Part shown: positions 47,955-59,344 of the stretch, piece after piece
Position numbering within the stretch: the first letter of the stretch is position 1
Layout of the letters: every line of letters starts with the position of its first letter
NCBI GenBank assembly: GCA_005406025.1
Contig: BGZK01001615.1
Span: 62,001-126,000, forward strand
Source of the DNA: Eumeta japonica
Taxonomy: Eukaryota > Arthropoda > Insecta > Lepidoptera > Psychidae
DNA: 64,000 nucleotides
Direction of reading: 5' to 3'
Position numbers and translations under genes: made by a program
Notes under the pieces: generated by a model
What the model saw: only the letters and a program-made list of their open reading frames with translations
Databases searched by the model: none
What the model was told of the DNA's origin: nothing

Positions 47955-48215
47955 CCGCCGGTCCTGATTTCGTTTCGATCTGGATTCCCATTACAATTCC
48001 ACTTTCAATCTCGATCGTAGTTTCAATTTTAATTAAACGGCGATAAATTTATTATAATTTTAACATTTTCAATTTTTATGCAAAAACCTAAATATTTCCG
48101 TAATCAAAATATCCTATGTGTAACTCAATAAACTGGTCTACCTTTCATTGAAAGTTCCATTCAGATCCGTTTAGCTGCTCCAGAGATAACTTCATACAGA
48201 CAGACAAAACATTTA
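47955..48215 (+). repeat. Helitron-like repeat, 3' part
   Basis: GTCCTGATTTCGTTTCGATC and CCACTTTCAATCTCGATCG hexamer-type core, then ATCCGTTTAGCTGCTCCAGA and the end ACAGACAGACAAAAC, the (ACAG)n finish of this family. Confidence 0.55.
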
Positions 48216-48279
48216 AAAAGGGTTTTGTAGCGCAGTTAATTCAAAATTAGCCGCAAAGTCTACGACTTTATTTATATGC

Positions 48280-48610
48280 ATAGAGTGCGAAGCGATCAAA
48301 ACGAGACTAATCACTTTAGGGCGAACCGCTCCACACTCCACTATTTATCTCGGCCGACGGGCATTCGGCACGCGGCCCGGGGCGAGCTTCAGGGTTCGCG
48401 TTTTCGGGCACAAAGAGCGACGGCGCAGGCGGCGCGGGCCCGACGGCCAATCGCACGCCGTGAATGCCATAAACGTTAACGCGCTCGTAAAATATCCAAC
48501 TAAACAACGCACATCGCTGAGGAAATAAAAGTGTTATCCCTTTTACGATCGGCGCCATTAGCAGCGAGGAAAACATAAACCGAAACGCGTATGAGAGACA
48601 CGTACCACCT
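48280..48610. promoter_or_regulatory. GC-rich island, candidate conserved element
   Basis: GC-rich (CGGCGCAGGCGGCGCGGGCC) with GCCATAAA (Abd-B-like), GCGCCATTAGCAGCG and ATCGGCGCC. Frames on both strands are open but low-complexity, and no splice sites fit the TMTC phase. Inference: enhancer-like island. Confidence 0.4.
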
Positions 48611-49167
48611 CCGCCGTTTCGACTTTTGTTCGATATTTAACCTTATACGTGGTAGCGATTCAAGTTATAATGTAAAGCTGCGAATAGACGAGTGTTCTGT
48701 TTCGGAATCTTTATTCGATAGAGATTTTATTATCTTTTGTTCCGTATTAGGTACGAGCGCGTTTGTGCTTATCCGTCTTTTTGTTTACAACTGAGGACGT
48801 GTGCAATCGATACCGATCAAGTTTCAAAATTTGCAACGTCTACCTATTCTATTATTCTTTATACCAGTTTAAAGAGTTTACGTGTAGGATTTGATTAAAA
48901 GAAATTAAATAATTTGAATTTAATCAAATGTTGTTGTATCGGTTTATTTATTTCAATATACAATAATATAATACAGTCTATTATATTCATTTTATATCAA
49001 ACTATCTGATCTGTTTGATCGTGTTTATGCACATGTATTAATTATTATTTAGATATCGACTATGAGATATAAAAAAAACACTAATGCTCTAAGAGAAAAG
49101 GATTGTCTAAAATAACTTTTTCGGCTCCGCAGCAATAGTGTTTTTTGCATGTCACTTATATTTCAGA
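48611..49167. other. intron, nothing recognised
   Basis: AT-rich with no gene. Confidence 0.35.
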
Positions 49168-49500
49168 ATGGTAGTGGCACAATGATCAAGAAGGTCTCCT
49201 TGGAAATAAAAGGTACCGGGTTTGATCTTGACCACGGGCCAATCGATCAATCAATGAGTTTTCAATTTAAGTCAAATGAAAACATATGCTGTGTCTTCGG
49301 AGAACATGTTAAACCGTTGGTCTGAGACGTTATCATCTTGCTGGTAACGACGGTCGTTACCAGGCGCAGATAAATACTGAGCCAGCATGGAAGTCTTAAA
49401 GTTCAACGACTTTTCTTTTCGAAATAAAAACATTGAAGAAGAATATGGCTCAATAGTGGATTGACTAAAACCTGAGACGAAATATTATTATTATTATATA
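49168..49500 (+). mobile_element. tRNA-derived SINE with (ATT)n tail
   Basis: Seen: TGGCACAATGATCAAGAAGG (A-box region, about 49173), then GGTACCGGGTTTGATCTTG (decayed Pol III B box, about 49212-49230), CACGGGCCAATCGATCAATC, and a TTATTATTATTAT tail at 49483-49497. Known: this is the layout of moth tRNA-type SINEs. The ATT tail matches the tail of the LINE at 1990-2370, so an RTE/CR1-type LINE may have mobilised both. Recent enough to retain its layout. Confidence 0.8.
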
Positions 49501-49689
49501 TTTGAAATAACTATTTTTAAGTGGCCCTTCACCCGAATTGAAATGCCGTATAAACTGTGTATCAGTCCGTCAAAAGTACGAAAGTAAGCAACAGTTATAC
49601 AACACGTTACTCAAATGTAAATTAATTTTGGCATACCTCTCAACCTATTCTATTTCGACTTTATTGTATAGAATTTACCATGAAATTTA

Positions 49690-49835
49690 TTTTAAATTTT
49701 TTTTATTTAAAATTTTTAAATTTTAAATAAAAAAATTTTTAAATTTAAATTTTATTTTTAATTTTTAAAATTATTTTAAATTTAATTTTTAAATTTAAAA
49801 TAATTTTATATATAAAATTATTTTAAATCACAAAA
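49690..49835. repeat. A/T-only low-complexity tract
   Basis: About 145 bp of A and T runs, near-palindromic TTTAAATTTAAA units. A (GA)n microsatellite follows at 49930-49948. Confidence 0.95.
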
Positions 49836-50189
49836 ATTTATCTAGATTTTTACCGAATATATCGTCAATAAATACCCACTAAGAGTTACATTTGCATTTT
49901 TTACAGTTTTTATTCCTAAAGCTTTATAAAAAGAGAGAGAGAGAGAGGGCCATAAGGCAACTCCGAGTTTTAAAGTGAAACTTTTGTTACAGTCGTGTTA
50001 AAACTAGTTTTAAAAACTTATTCAAACTTTTATTGCAGAAGAGCTGCTCGACGATGTCCTCCTCCATGGAATATGTATAATTCCAGTTTATTTTTTACAT
50101 TACTAGAAGAATGTAAAAAGAGATGTCGAGAAACTCTCTCTATTTCTTAAAGATTGTTCATTTTGTCTGCATATAAGATGTCATCTTTG

Positions 50190-50480
50190 AAGGTACAGAA
50201 TACATGATAAAATCTGAAAAACGGTTGACCCTGCAGGCCGTCCCAAAAACTTCCCGCTATGATATTTATCGATGTGCCTTTGAGCTCCTCGAGTCGAGTT
50301 ATAAACGTTGTTCATAAGTTTTTGAGTTTTTTGAGCTCGAACGTTTGAAAGACGGTTGACTCTGAAGGCAATCCCTGAAAAGTTCTTACTATTCTCGAGT
50401 TTGAAGCGTTTAACATAAAGTCGCAGTAAATTATTGAGCTTATACCGCTCAAAAGATCGATTTTAGTGCTTTTTCAAGCT
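50190..50480 (+). repeat. two-copy direct repeat with GAGCTC-rich arms
   Basis: CGGTTGACCCTGCAGGCCGT (50222) and CGGTTGACTCTGAAGGCAAT (50350) begin two diverged units about 130 bp apart. Each is followed by CTCGAGT/GAGCTC motifs. Unknown class. Confidence 0.5.
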
Positions 50481-50559
50481 CTTCGAGTTCAAAAATCTAT
50501 ACATACAGCTTCTTTTAATTTTTCAACTACGATATCTTGCGAACGCGAGGTTTGATTTT

Positions 50560-50830
50560 GATCGGCTCTACTACATCTGACGCAATTTTTTTTTTAAAAG
50601 ATAATCGTCTTTTAAAGACAATTTTCAACTGTTATCTTGAAAAAACCCTTTTGTACGAATATTTTGTTAACGATATCGTTCGCACGAACCCACCGATTTT
50701 CATTGTAATTTAAAACGATCGACGTTGTTTTTTAAACAGAAGAGCTAATTAGATTTTTAAATTTATCGGTGGAGCAGTTTAAAAATATTTTTTAAACTGC
50801 TCCATAGATTAATTTCAAATAAAAAAAAAT
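50560..50830. repeat. repeat fragment with 15-bp perfect hairpin
   Basis: GGAGCAGTTTAAAAA (50771-50785) and its exact reverse complement (50789-50803) flank the 3-nt loop TAT. The preceding AACCCACCGATTTTCATTGT and ATCGGTGGAGCAG wording is common in moth repeats. Confidence 0.6.
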
Positions 50831-51502
50831 GTTTTTATTATATTACCCATTTATATAAAATTATTATTTTAATTCCACGCTAATAGAAATGAAATACTAC
50901 TACTCTCGTTATTTAAGATTGCAACTGTTTCCATTTATCTGTAGAGAATTTGTGAAATTTTCACACGAATAAAATGGAATCTCGCAAGAAAAGATCAAGA
51001 AAAAAGAATGTTTAACAACTCAACCGAAAAACTTTTTAATGTGACGATATAATTTGTGTAGACGAATAAAACCTCCTATTCTAAAAATAGGTAACGATTG
51101 AAACCTGTTAAAGGACACTAAACCGTTGGTTCATAAGAATGGATCAAGAAAACAAGTTAAGCTATAAATGAAATTTTGAGACAATTATGCTTAAAACTTG
51201 GTCTCAGTTAGAACTGTCGACGTCACGCTACAGCTCTATTCGTTTTGTCACTAAGCGACATATGAATAACAATTATTAGTTTATCAACAAAAAGTAGTGA
51301 ATTAACAAGACAGCATATTTGCACATTAATGCAACAAAAACTGAGAAAGTAAATGGAGTGAAAATTTGACCACGTCCTCGTATTATATTACTTTGTCTGA
51401 TTTCATGCGAAGAAACACTACACAGGAACAGGAGTTTACTAGAAGCACATACAAATGTATGTGTATGTTTGATTCAACAATGATTATTATTGTTCCATAC
51501 AG
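50831..51502. other. intron, nothing recognised
   Basis: AT-rich with no gene. Confidence 0.35.
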
Positions 51503-51580
51503 TTTTTATTACGGTGTTCCTAAACAGACCTATACGTCTGTATAGGTCTGTTTAGGAACACTGTAACACCGTGATAAAAA
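51503..51580. repeat. 21-bp perfect hairpin, 4-nt loop, with outer arms
   Basis: 51515-51535 and 51540-51560 are exact inverted copies around GTCT. TTTTTATTACGGTGTT (51503-51518) is inverted again as AACACCGTGATAAAAA (51565-51580). Confidence 0.95.
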
Positions 51581-51689
51581 TACTTTTATCATGTGACGTG
51601 TTTATTATCTTCATTACATAGTTATATTTAACAAAAAAGATTAACAAAGCGCTTGAAAACCTGACACTAGATCTTCGTTGTTGTTAGAC

Positions 51690-52510
51690 TGAAAAATTAT
51701 CAGAGATCTGAGTGGAGTTTTTCAAGAAGTGGTTCTAACAATTAACACGGAGAAGACAAAATTGTGTCCATTCCCGATGTACGTTGGACCCACTTTGTTC
51801 ATAATAAGGTAGTTAACATTTTTTTTTATGTCACTGTATTTAAAGCTTTTTTATTTCACTAAAAGTGTAGAGAAAGCGTTTTTTTTTTGATAACGATAAA
51901 AATGCCTGAGAAATGACTTTTGTAATTTGTTAATTAAATACACAGTGACGTCACTGTTTATTAACACTATTTAGAATAACGTTAAAAACGTTTTGTAAAA
52001 GAGAGATGGATGGAATTTTTGATGACTTCTAGTTCATCAATTTTTTAATTTCAATTTTTTAATTTCAATTTTTATTTCACTTTTAAACAATCACAATGTT
52101 AAGTTAGCTTACATAATTCATCTACAAATATAATATTATAAATATCAGTTAACCACCTTATTGAGAACTTCAGTCAAGGTTGTTGGGAAATACGTCTGTT
52201 TGTGACAAAAATGCACAATTAAGTGTATTGAACTTTGATAAAAAAACTATTTACAATACGAATTCAGCTTGATTGGACTGCGTTCATGAAACTACGAGGC
52301 ATCTTCAAGTCCAACATACCTACCTGAGTGCCTAAACACTAGTTTTCGAACAGTGTATGTTGCCGTTGATGGTCTTATAAATCAACAGAAAGTCGCTCAC
52401 AATGCAAATGTAAAAGCCATGGTCGAGGTCCCTCTGCAAAATAAAGCCTGAAATGAGGAAATTCAGAAAAAAGAAGAGCGAGATTAACGGACATAACCAC
52501 GCGGTCCAGT
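51690..52510 (+). pseudogene. LINE ORF2 thumb/C-terminal fossil (plus strand)
   Basis: Seen: LSGVFQEVVLTINTEKTKLC (about 51708-51770, the RT region following the catalytic box), then about 470 bp without recognisable coding sequence, then WTAFMKLRGIFKSNIP (about 52276-52323), VPKH-FSNSVCC, decayed sequence, and RRARLTDITT (about 52475-52500). Known: KLR-IF-S-IP followed by a KTKVFNQCVLPVMTYG-like block is a conserved order in moth RTE-type LINEs. Stops and shifts throughout. The gap may be a nested insertion (51810-52170). Confidence 0.7.
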
Positions 52511-52961
52511 TAAGAATAAGAACTAGTCGTTTGGAAAAAATAAAACTAGTTCATACTTGGTATATATATTGAAATTGAATTGTATTGCTAAAAACTTTGC
52601 CTATTAGCAAGACTTCGTAGGCTTTTTTTTAGACATACAGTAAAAAAAATAATAATGAAAAAAATTGAAAAATCCTGACTTTGTAAAATTGAACTGAAAA
52701 GATGGAAACAAGATGGTGTAAAAAATCATCCAATCAACCACGAGCAAATATTGTAATTGGAAACATACATGTAGCAAGAATCGCAGCAAGTAAGGAAACA
52801 TAAATCTGATGTCTCTGACTGATATTTATCACATTTGATTAGACGATGTTACATCATCTTGTTTTCATTTCTTCAATTTTCAAAATATTTTTGTTACTTT
52901 TTAGTTCTATTTTAATAATAACATAGTAATTATTTTTTGCATTAAAGACTTCATTATAGTA
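52511..52961. other. intron, nothing recognised
   Basis: AT-rich with no gene. Confidence 0.35.
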
Positions 52962-54209
52962 TTATACAAGGTGTTACATTGAGGACGGATCAACATAGGC
53001 AGGGTGGTAGGTGACCCCAATACCCATCGAATGAACCCCCATGTATGTTTGTTTGTATGTTTGACAATTTTGGATAGTTTCAATGTTATTTGCATTTAAC
53101 TATTTTTGGCATACATTCCGATTTGTCAGCTAATTACGTAGCTGTATACGGGTTATGCACACGCAAGAAAAGCCGGTGGTCAGGATACGTAGACTGTCGG
53201 TCGCAATCCGCCGCGACGTTCCAGTTGTTCTCTATACAATCTTGCATCTAATCGGACGTGTCCTTTTAAAACGCCATAAAAGTAATGCATCTCTGCATAT
53301 TCGCCTGGTGAAGAAACTAGAACGTATATTTCGAAACAGTGCAAAATCACAATGAGCCCAATCGATAAGCAGAATAAGTCCAATTAATGTGAAGTATGGT
53401 TAATGCAAATATCACAACACAACAAATTAATAGTCCGTGAATCAAGCTTTTGTAGAAATCAAACAGAAAAACACAAAGGAATACAGAAGACGTAAGCGTA
53501 GATGACAAATAACTAACACATACAAACGAAATTGTTTCGCAACATGACTGCGCAATGACTAATCGAGACCTAGCTAACGAGAGATAAATACACATTTAGT
53601 AGATTTGTCTATTTTTAATGCTCGTAACCAACATTGCGTTCGAAACGGATGCTGCAAGCAATAATTATAACACGACCCAATGAACTTCACTGAATTTATC
53701 AAAGAATACTTGGAACAAAAAAAGAATATTGTGATTTTGTTCCTTTACCAAGCTTTAGACATTTTTTATGTGAACTTATGGAAGTAGCTGAATAAAATTA
53801 ACAGGTTAAGTCGCTAATAAAAAAGGGATGTTTTTAAGATATAAAGAAAAATAAAGTTATCTTATATTTATCAACTAAAGTCCTACAAAACAGCAAAAAA
53901 ATGGATGAATTTTTTTTTTCATCTTTTTTTTATTACAGGTGAAGCTCGAAAACATAAATGTATATTAATTAAAATAGATCAATGATTCAGATACGTTTCT
54001 AAAAAAAAATTAGCAATCAAGAACTTTTAGGTTCGTCACAGCTACGTAATTATCTGACAAATCGGAATAGAACCAAAAAACAGTTAAATACAAATAATAT
54101 GGAAACTATCCAAAATCGGCAAACATACATAGGGGTCCATTCGATGGGTATTGGGATTACCTACTACCCTACCTACGTTGATCTGTCCTCAATGTAACAC
54201 CTTGTATAA
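52962..54209. mobile_element. 1.25-kb element with ~190-bp terminal inverted repeats
   Basis: Seen: the left end TTATACAAGGTGTTACATTG and right end CAATGTAACACCTTGTATAA are exact inverses. Inversion continues inward through ATGTATGTTTG/CAAACATACAT, TTTTGGATAGTTTC/GAAACTATCCAAAA and TCCGATTTGTCAG/CTGACAAATCGGA to about 53150 and 54020. The unique core (53155-53990) has short frames without motif. No clear target duplication. A non-autonomous fold-back DNA element of unassigned superfamily. Confidence 0.88.
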
Positions 54210-56453
54210 GAACTTTATCACAGCTTTATTATAAGTATCGATAATTTAAATGAGAATGGTCAATAAACAACTCCAAATTGTTATAGATCCTAAACAGTTT
54301 TTTAAAACGAAAAATGATCAAAAAATCTAAAGGTGGTATTCCAAAATCTGTTCAAGGATACTCCACTTGTAGTTCGTCGGCTTTAATATTTTTTCCTTTT
54401 CACAAAATGGTGTCTGATTATCGCTGATTGAAATATGGCAAAAGTCAGATAATATTATCCTCCTTTACGTCGTGTAGTTGGGTAAAAATTAGATTTTTAC
54501 CCTTGTAATTATAAATTAAAACTGGTGAACTAAGAAATATTATGGTTTTATAAAGAGGTTCAGGGCTATCAAGGTATATTGAAATATTAATATCTATAGG
54601 ATCTCTATTTATATTTACAGAAATATTATATCATATAATACTGTTGTCATCCTGAGAGGGAAATTTATTTTTTTAGGCTTTATAAAATAATTCATTGAAG
54701 TATGTTCGTCAACGTATTCTTAGATGAAAAGTTTATTGGGATTCTAAACCCCTTTTGTAAGCTTTGAAAATCCACCTAATTCGGTTTACTATAAGCTAGC
54801 TTTCCATCACACCACTCCATTAAGGGCATTATCAATCAAAGAGAAATTAAGTTCATCGCCCTGAAAATTTACTAAAGCCTGTAATAACCTCCAGTAACCT
54901 CGAAAGCTAAGGTCGTAATATGGAAATGGGGCGTAATTTTACAAGTTTTGTTTATTTTATCTCAATTACCATATACCCAAATTGTAAAGAAAAATAAAGA
55001 TTACCAATAAATTGAGTATAATTTAGTTAAAATTATACAGGGAAAAAGTTGTGACATTTTATGATTCGGATATTCGTTTCATAATTAATTTATTGCTCTC
55101 CGTTTCGCGTCCCTTTCAACATTCATTACTTTATGAGATACCCATCGCGTTTATTTATATTTAAATTTTCATTAAACACGGCAAAATGATCAATCGTTTC
55201 CGCGTCACTGCTCAATTAATTATTTGATGTAACAGCCAATAACAAACCAGATGTTTTTTATACATAATCCGTTTCGGAATATATATTCAACAGACTACAT
55301 GTTTTCAAATGAGCATGTCTATGCTTGTATGTCGTGATTTCAATATATCATAACTTGGAGGACTCCAACCGCACCGGGGTACGTTCCTTCCTATTTGGAC
55401 CCTGGGGTTTTCACCTGGAATGTATTGGACCGATTTTAATAAGACTTTGACAGTTGTACAAGTTATGACGTTCGAAAACGAAGGTTTGTACATACAACGT
55501 GACGTGGTGTTGTTATATAATGTCTCGTATCGCAACACTCTAAAAAAACTCTAAGTTATAAAGTTTGGCAAATTTGTATAGCATGTATAGTAGTAAATTG
55601 AAAAGGATCAATAAACGTTTATGTAATTCAACTGATTTCAAAGAAAAGATCTAGTATATTTTCATATTTTTTTTTCTGTCTTTGTATGTACCTAAACTGA
55701 ATTCGAGAAAATTTGAAATTGCTTTAATACCTTTGATTATATTGGCGTGGAACTTAAGTGTACGGATATTATCTTTTGTGAGTTTTGATATATTCCCTTA
55801 AAGAATTGGTATTTATAATTCGCCATGGAACATAATGAGATATATAAATGATTATGATTCGTTAAAACAATGTTGAACAACGAAAAAGAACATGACATCT
55901 AAAAGTACTAAATTGTTCATTTTAGTGCTTTAAAGGAAAAAGCAAAACATGTACAAAACAAAACAGGGAGAAAAAACCATAAACATAAGCCTGAGTGAAA
56001 ATAATAGTGTGTGTAAAATTTAAACGGCTGCACTACAAGCATACTTATTACCTAAAGTCGATAAAAATTTGATCGAATCTTACAGAAGCCGCCAATGATT
56101 TCTAACTTCCGACCTCAGTGACGAACAAAATGGTTGTTAGAATATTAGATATGTAATATGTTATGGTATTGATTAAAATTATTCAAGTTTAATTTTTTAT
56201 GGAGATTTTAATAAATTTGAAATATAAGATTTAGTAAATTTAATTGAGAGCAAATTGATTCATAATTTTATAAATCTTTAATTCTGGGTGAAATTGAGGT
56301 AGAGATGACGAAATTCTTTTAAGGAAGCTGTATAAGCATTGACTATAGAATGCACTTAAGAATTGTATGGTAGTAAATCGAATGGTGCGTTTCTGGTACT
56401 TCCTATTTCAAATTTCCGTCGCATTTACAAAGCTAATGCATTATTTAAATGAT
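54210..56453. other. intron, largely featureless
   Basis: AT-rich. GTACGTTCCTTCCTATTTGG and GACCGATTTTAATAAGACTT near 55380-55450 look like an interspersed-repeat fragment, class unknown. No gene. Confidence 0.4.
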
Positions 56454-56503
56454 AGATTTGGATTTGAACTAAAGGTATTTACCTTTAGTTCAAATCCAAA
56501 TCT
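56454..56503. repeat. 23-bp perfect hairpin, 4-nt loop
   Basis: 56454-56476 and 56481-56503 are exact inverted copies (AGATTTGGATTTG... and CAAATCCAAATCT) around ATTT. The loop is too short for a microRNA precursor. Confidence 0.96.
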
Positions 56504-56639
56504 CAAATCCAAAAATCTTTTACAGAGAGTTCAATATGAAGTATCACAGATAAGTAACTCAAATTGTTACAAAGCCAATAAAATAAAGCAATCCGTTTTT
56601 ACAACGACAGTCGTTAGAGGGCATTTCAATCAGGCCTTC

Positions 56640-56960
56640 AAAGAGCAAACTCTATATAAATAGCGCTCGCAAGAACGGTGGGACGTCCGGAGCGAAGTTA
56701 GATAATAGCGGTAATCTGCGGAACTCGCCACTCGGCTGATATCGGCGGCCTCGGAGATAGAGTTGATAGAGCCCGGAGCTTAGCCGATTAGATCGACACG
56801 CGGCCGGCCGGCCCCTCGGGCCTCCGCCCCCCGGGACTCGCCTCTCGGCCCCTAATGAGGAGCTAAACGCGATTCGCTTGTTTTGATGAAAGGACTAAAT
56901 TGGACACCCGTAAACACGCATCTAAAGATGCTTATCTTGAATGATTTATACAGGAATAGG
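56640..56960. promoter_or_regulatory. GC-rich island with GATA-like sites
   Basis: GCGGCCGGCCGGCCCCTCGG and CTCCGCCCCCCGGGACTCGC next to repeated GATA cores (TTAGATAATAG, CTGATATCGG, GGAGATAGAG, TTGATAGAG) and CCTAATGAGGAGC. No supportable exon. Enhancer-like by composition only. Confidence 0.4.
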
Positions 56961-57119
56961 GAAATTTATACGATTGCATTACGATGTTTAGAATTCATCC
57001 AGAGTAAACTGTATCCAGTCTTTCTATAGTAGTTGTGTATTTCGAGTATCAGAAGAACCATATATCATATGTATATATATATATATAACGATGTACTTGT
57101 ACTTTTGTATCATTTATCA

Positions 57120-57660
57120 GTTATATTAGTCACTATCTTCCGCCCGTGTGGATATAAAATGAATCCTTTCATTTTGTGTATCGACCGATAACGCTCTCAA
57201 TTCTAAAGCCGATCCTGCTCTCGTTGGCCTTTGTCTCACTCTTGATTTTAAACACGGTCCCGCTTTTAATTCCGAACCCGGTCTTGATTTTAGTAAATTC
57301 CGAATCTGCTTCCGTTCTCGATCCTGGTTTCGCTCTTAATTTGATTTCAGTACAACTTTACGTTCCGATTGCAGTCGCGCTATTGTTTTCATTCCAGTCC
57401 CATGATCGATTTCGACCTTGGTCTTGTTTTCGAGTTCGATGCCTCCCAGTTTCGAATTTCAATTCTCGCTTACAATTTACATTCCGATACCGGTCACCAC
57501 GGAGTATGCCGTAAGTAGTGTGCCGGTCGTGGTTTTAATTTGGGCGAAACCGGGATAAATGTTAGTATAAAAATAAAATTTAATGAAAAATCGTTTCTGA
57601 GACTAGCGTGCACAAACTAATGAAAACAAACGAACAGACAAACAGAAAAAAAATCAAAAA
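57120..57660 (+). repeat. Helitron-like non-autonomous repeat, best full copy
   Basis: It starts TTCCGCCCGTGTGGATATAA, has a long diverged hexamer tract (GATCCTGCTCTCG, CCGAACCCGGTCTTGATTT, TTCCGATACCGGTCACC) to about 57500, then GGTTTTAATTTGGGCGAAAC, AAAAATCGTTTCTGAGACTA, and the end GAACAGACAAACAGAAAAAA. The order is colinear with 17975-18745. The open frame at 57176-57514 is a by-product of the stop-poor hexamers. Confidence 0.65.
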
Positions 57661-57829
57661 ATACTAATTTTTTGGCCTCGGTAGCATGAGTACAACGTGC
57701 ACTAATTGTTTATTTTAATAAAATATTTAACATACACACACGGCTCGTTAACGGTTTAATATATGTATGGATATAGTTTACGGATTATTTTCGATTACAA
57801 TGCATTACTAAAGTAAAACGTCTTAAACA

Positions 57830-58297
57830 TCAACGTGTGGCATATATTAAGGTTTCTTTGAAATCTTTCTGATTACTTGAATAATATCGGTAACAATCGC
57901 TCCAAAAGTAACATAAAGTTTTTCCCCCTTATTTTCTAAATCGCATGTGCAAAAAATATGAAAAAAATAACGAAGATAACTCTTAATAAATACTTTCTGC
58001 AAAAGTTATTTCGAAGATCAACAGATATACCATTTTTGAGTTATTATGTACAAAAGAACGTAAGTGCCTTAAAAATACATTCTTTTGCTAATGCACTTTA
58101 GTTTACATTAGTTTAATTAGTAATAATCGACATACCAACTTGCGTTTCTAGTTATAGGCAATTAAAGTGCTTATTCTGTGCGGGAAACGTGGAAAAAGTG
58201 TAACAACATACTATTTTTATATGTAGTGCATTTCTTTAGAATAATGGCTTCGGAACCCTATAACGAGCATAGTCCCACATGCTTTTGGTCAGTTTTT
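57830..58297 (-). repeat. family R, copy 5 (truncated)
   Basis: Minus strand: the head at 58297 (AGCATGTGGGACTATGCTCG, TAGGGTTCCG), then GTTTCCCGCACAGAATAAGC and CAACGTGTGGCATATATT-equivalent sequence near 57830, where similarity stops. The (GGAC)n end is missing. Confidence 0.8.
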
Positions 58298-59344
58298 TAA
58301 TATGAGTATTGATGGTATTTATAAATAAAATTTTATACGCACATGTATTTGGACATCTACTTATTATTAACGTAGTATGTAGTTCTTCATGTATCTAAAT
58401 CATTAATCGATAAATGTTTATTGTAGTGGCAACCAATGACTGACAAGCTTGTTTGCCCATTTTCCTTAAGATATTTTTATAAAAATAATTAATGTATTAA
58501 TGATTATTTTAGAAAATATCAAAATGTATATTAAAATCGACGCGTTAGTGAAGTGTGATGAATTTAGATATAAGTATTGTTAGATGTGATTCTCACTGAA
58601 TTGGTACTTAATTCAAGTAAGTTTAGAGATTTTTGATACATGCAAAAGATATACAACGCAAGAAATTAATCAATATACGGAAAAATCGATGAGCGTATTT
58701 CACAAAATGTGAATAAACTGCATATATATTAAATATTTTAGGTATGAGATGAATATTTATTTTATATCATACAAAACTGAATCGGTTTAAATCACATGAA
58801 GCATCCCACATTGTATGTGATTGGTAAAACAGTTCATAAAATATTATAACTTCGTGACAGAAACTCTCATCATCTGCAAGTCAGCCTTATTGATGATAAT
58901 TGTACCGATTAAAATACAAAACTAAAACAACACCGACCAAGTGGCCCCTTAAGTTATGAATTAGGAATGCCATGAAAAGGTGTCAGAATTGAGCAATGCT
59001 TAGGGTGCTGGGTGTGTCCCTAATTTAACAGTAGTAATAAATACAAGCCAGATCGGGTGTTTAAGTAATCACATTATTGCATTATCTTTCAGGCAATACT
59101 GAGTACTAGCGATGGTTGAGCAGACACAGTGTAGAGTGGTCGTATTGATATCATTATCTGTTTCTTATGCAGGCAACAGTGACGCCGAATTATATGAGAC
59201 TGAGTGAAATGATTGATTAGTTGATTGAACTGAAGTATCAATGAAAAATGTAATCCACATATGCTTTAGTATTATTGATTGAACTGTTTGATTGCACAAC
59301 TTAACATATCGTATCTAACAACATATTTATTACTAGTCGGACCC
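58298..59344. other. intron or intergenic, nothing recognised
   Basis: AT-rich with no gene. Confidence 0.35.

Noticed and set aside
48276..48576. Frames in the 48.3-kb GC island as a further TMTC exon
   Set aside because: No TPR pattern, and no acceptor/donor pair giving an exit phase of 1 for the 40356 exon.
49690..49835. Origin or matrix-attachment region
   Set aside because: A/T low complexity alone is not evidence of either.
56454..56503. microRNA precursor
   Set aside because: The loop is 4 nt with a perfect stem of only 23 bp; known precursors need larger loops and imperfect longer stems.
57176..57514. 112-aa plus-strand frame
   Set aside because: It lies wholly in the diverged hexamer tract of a repeat, and the amino-acid pattern only reflects the repeat unit.
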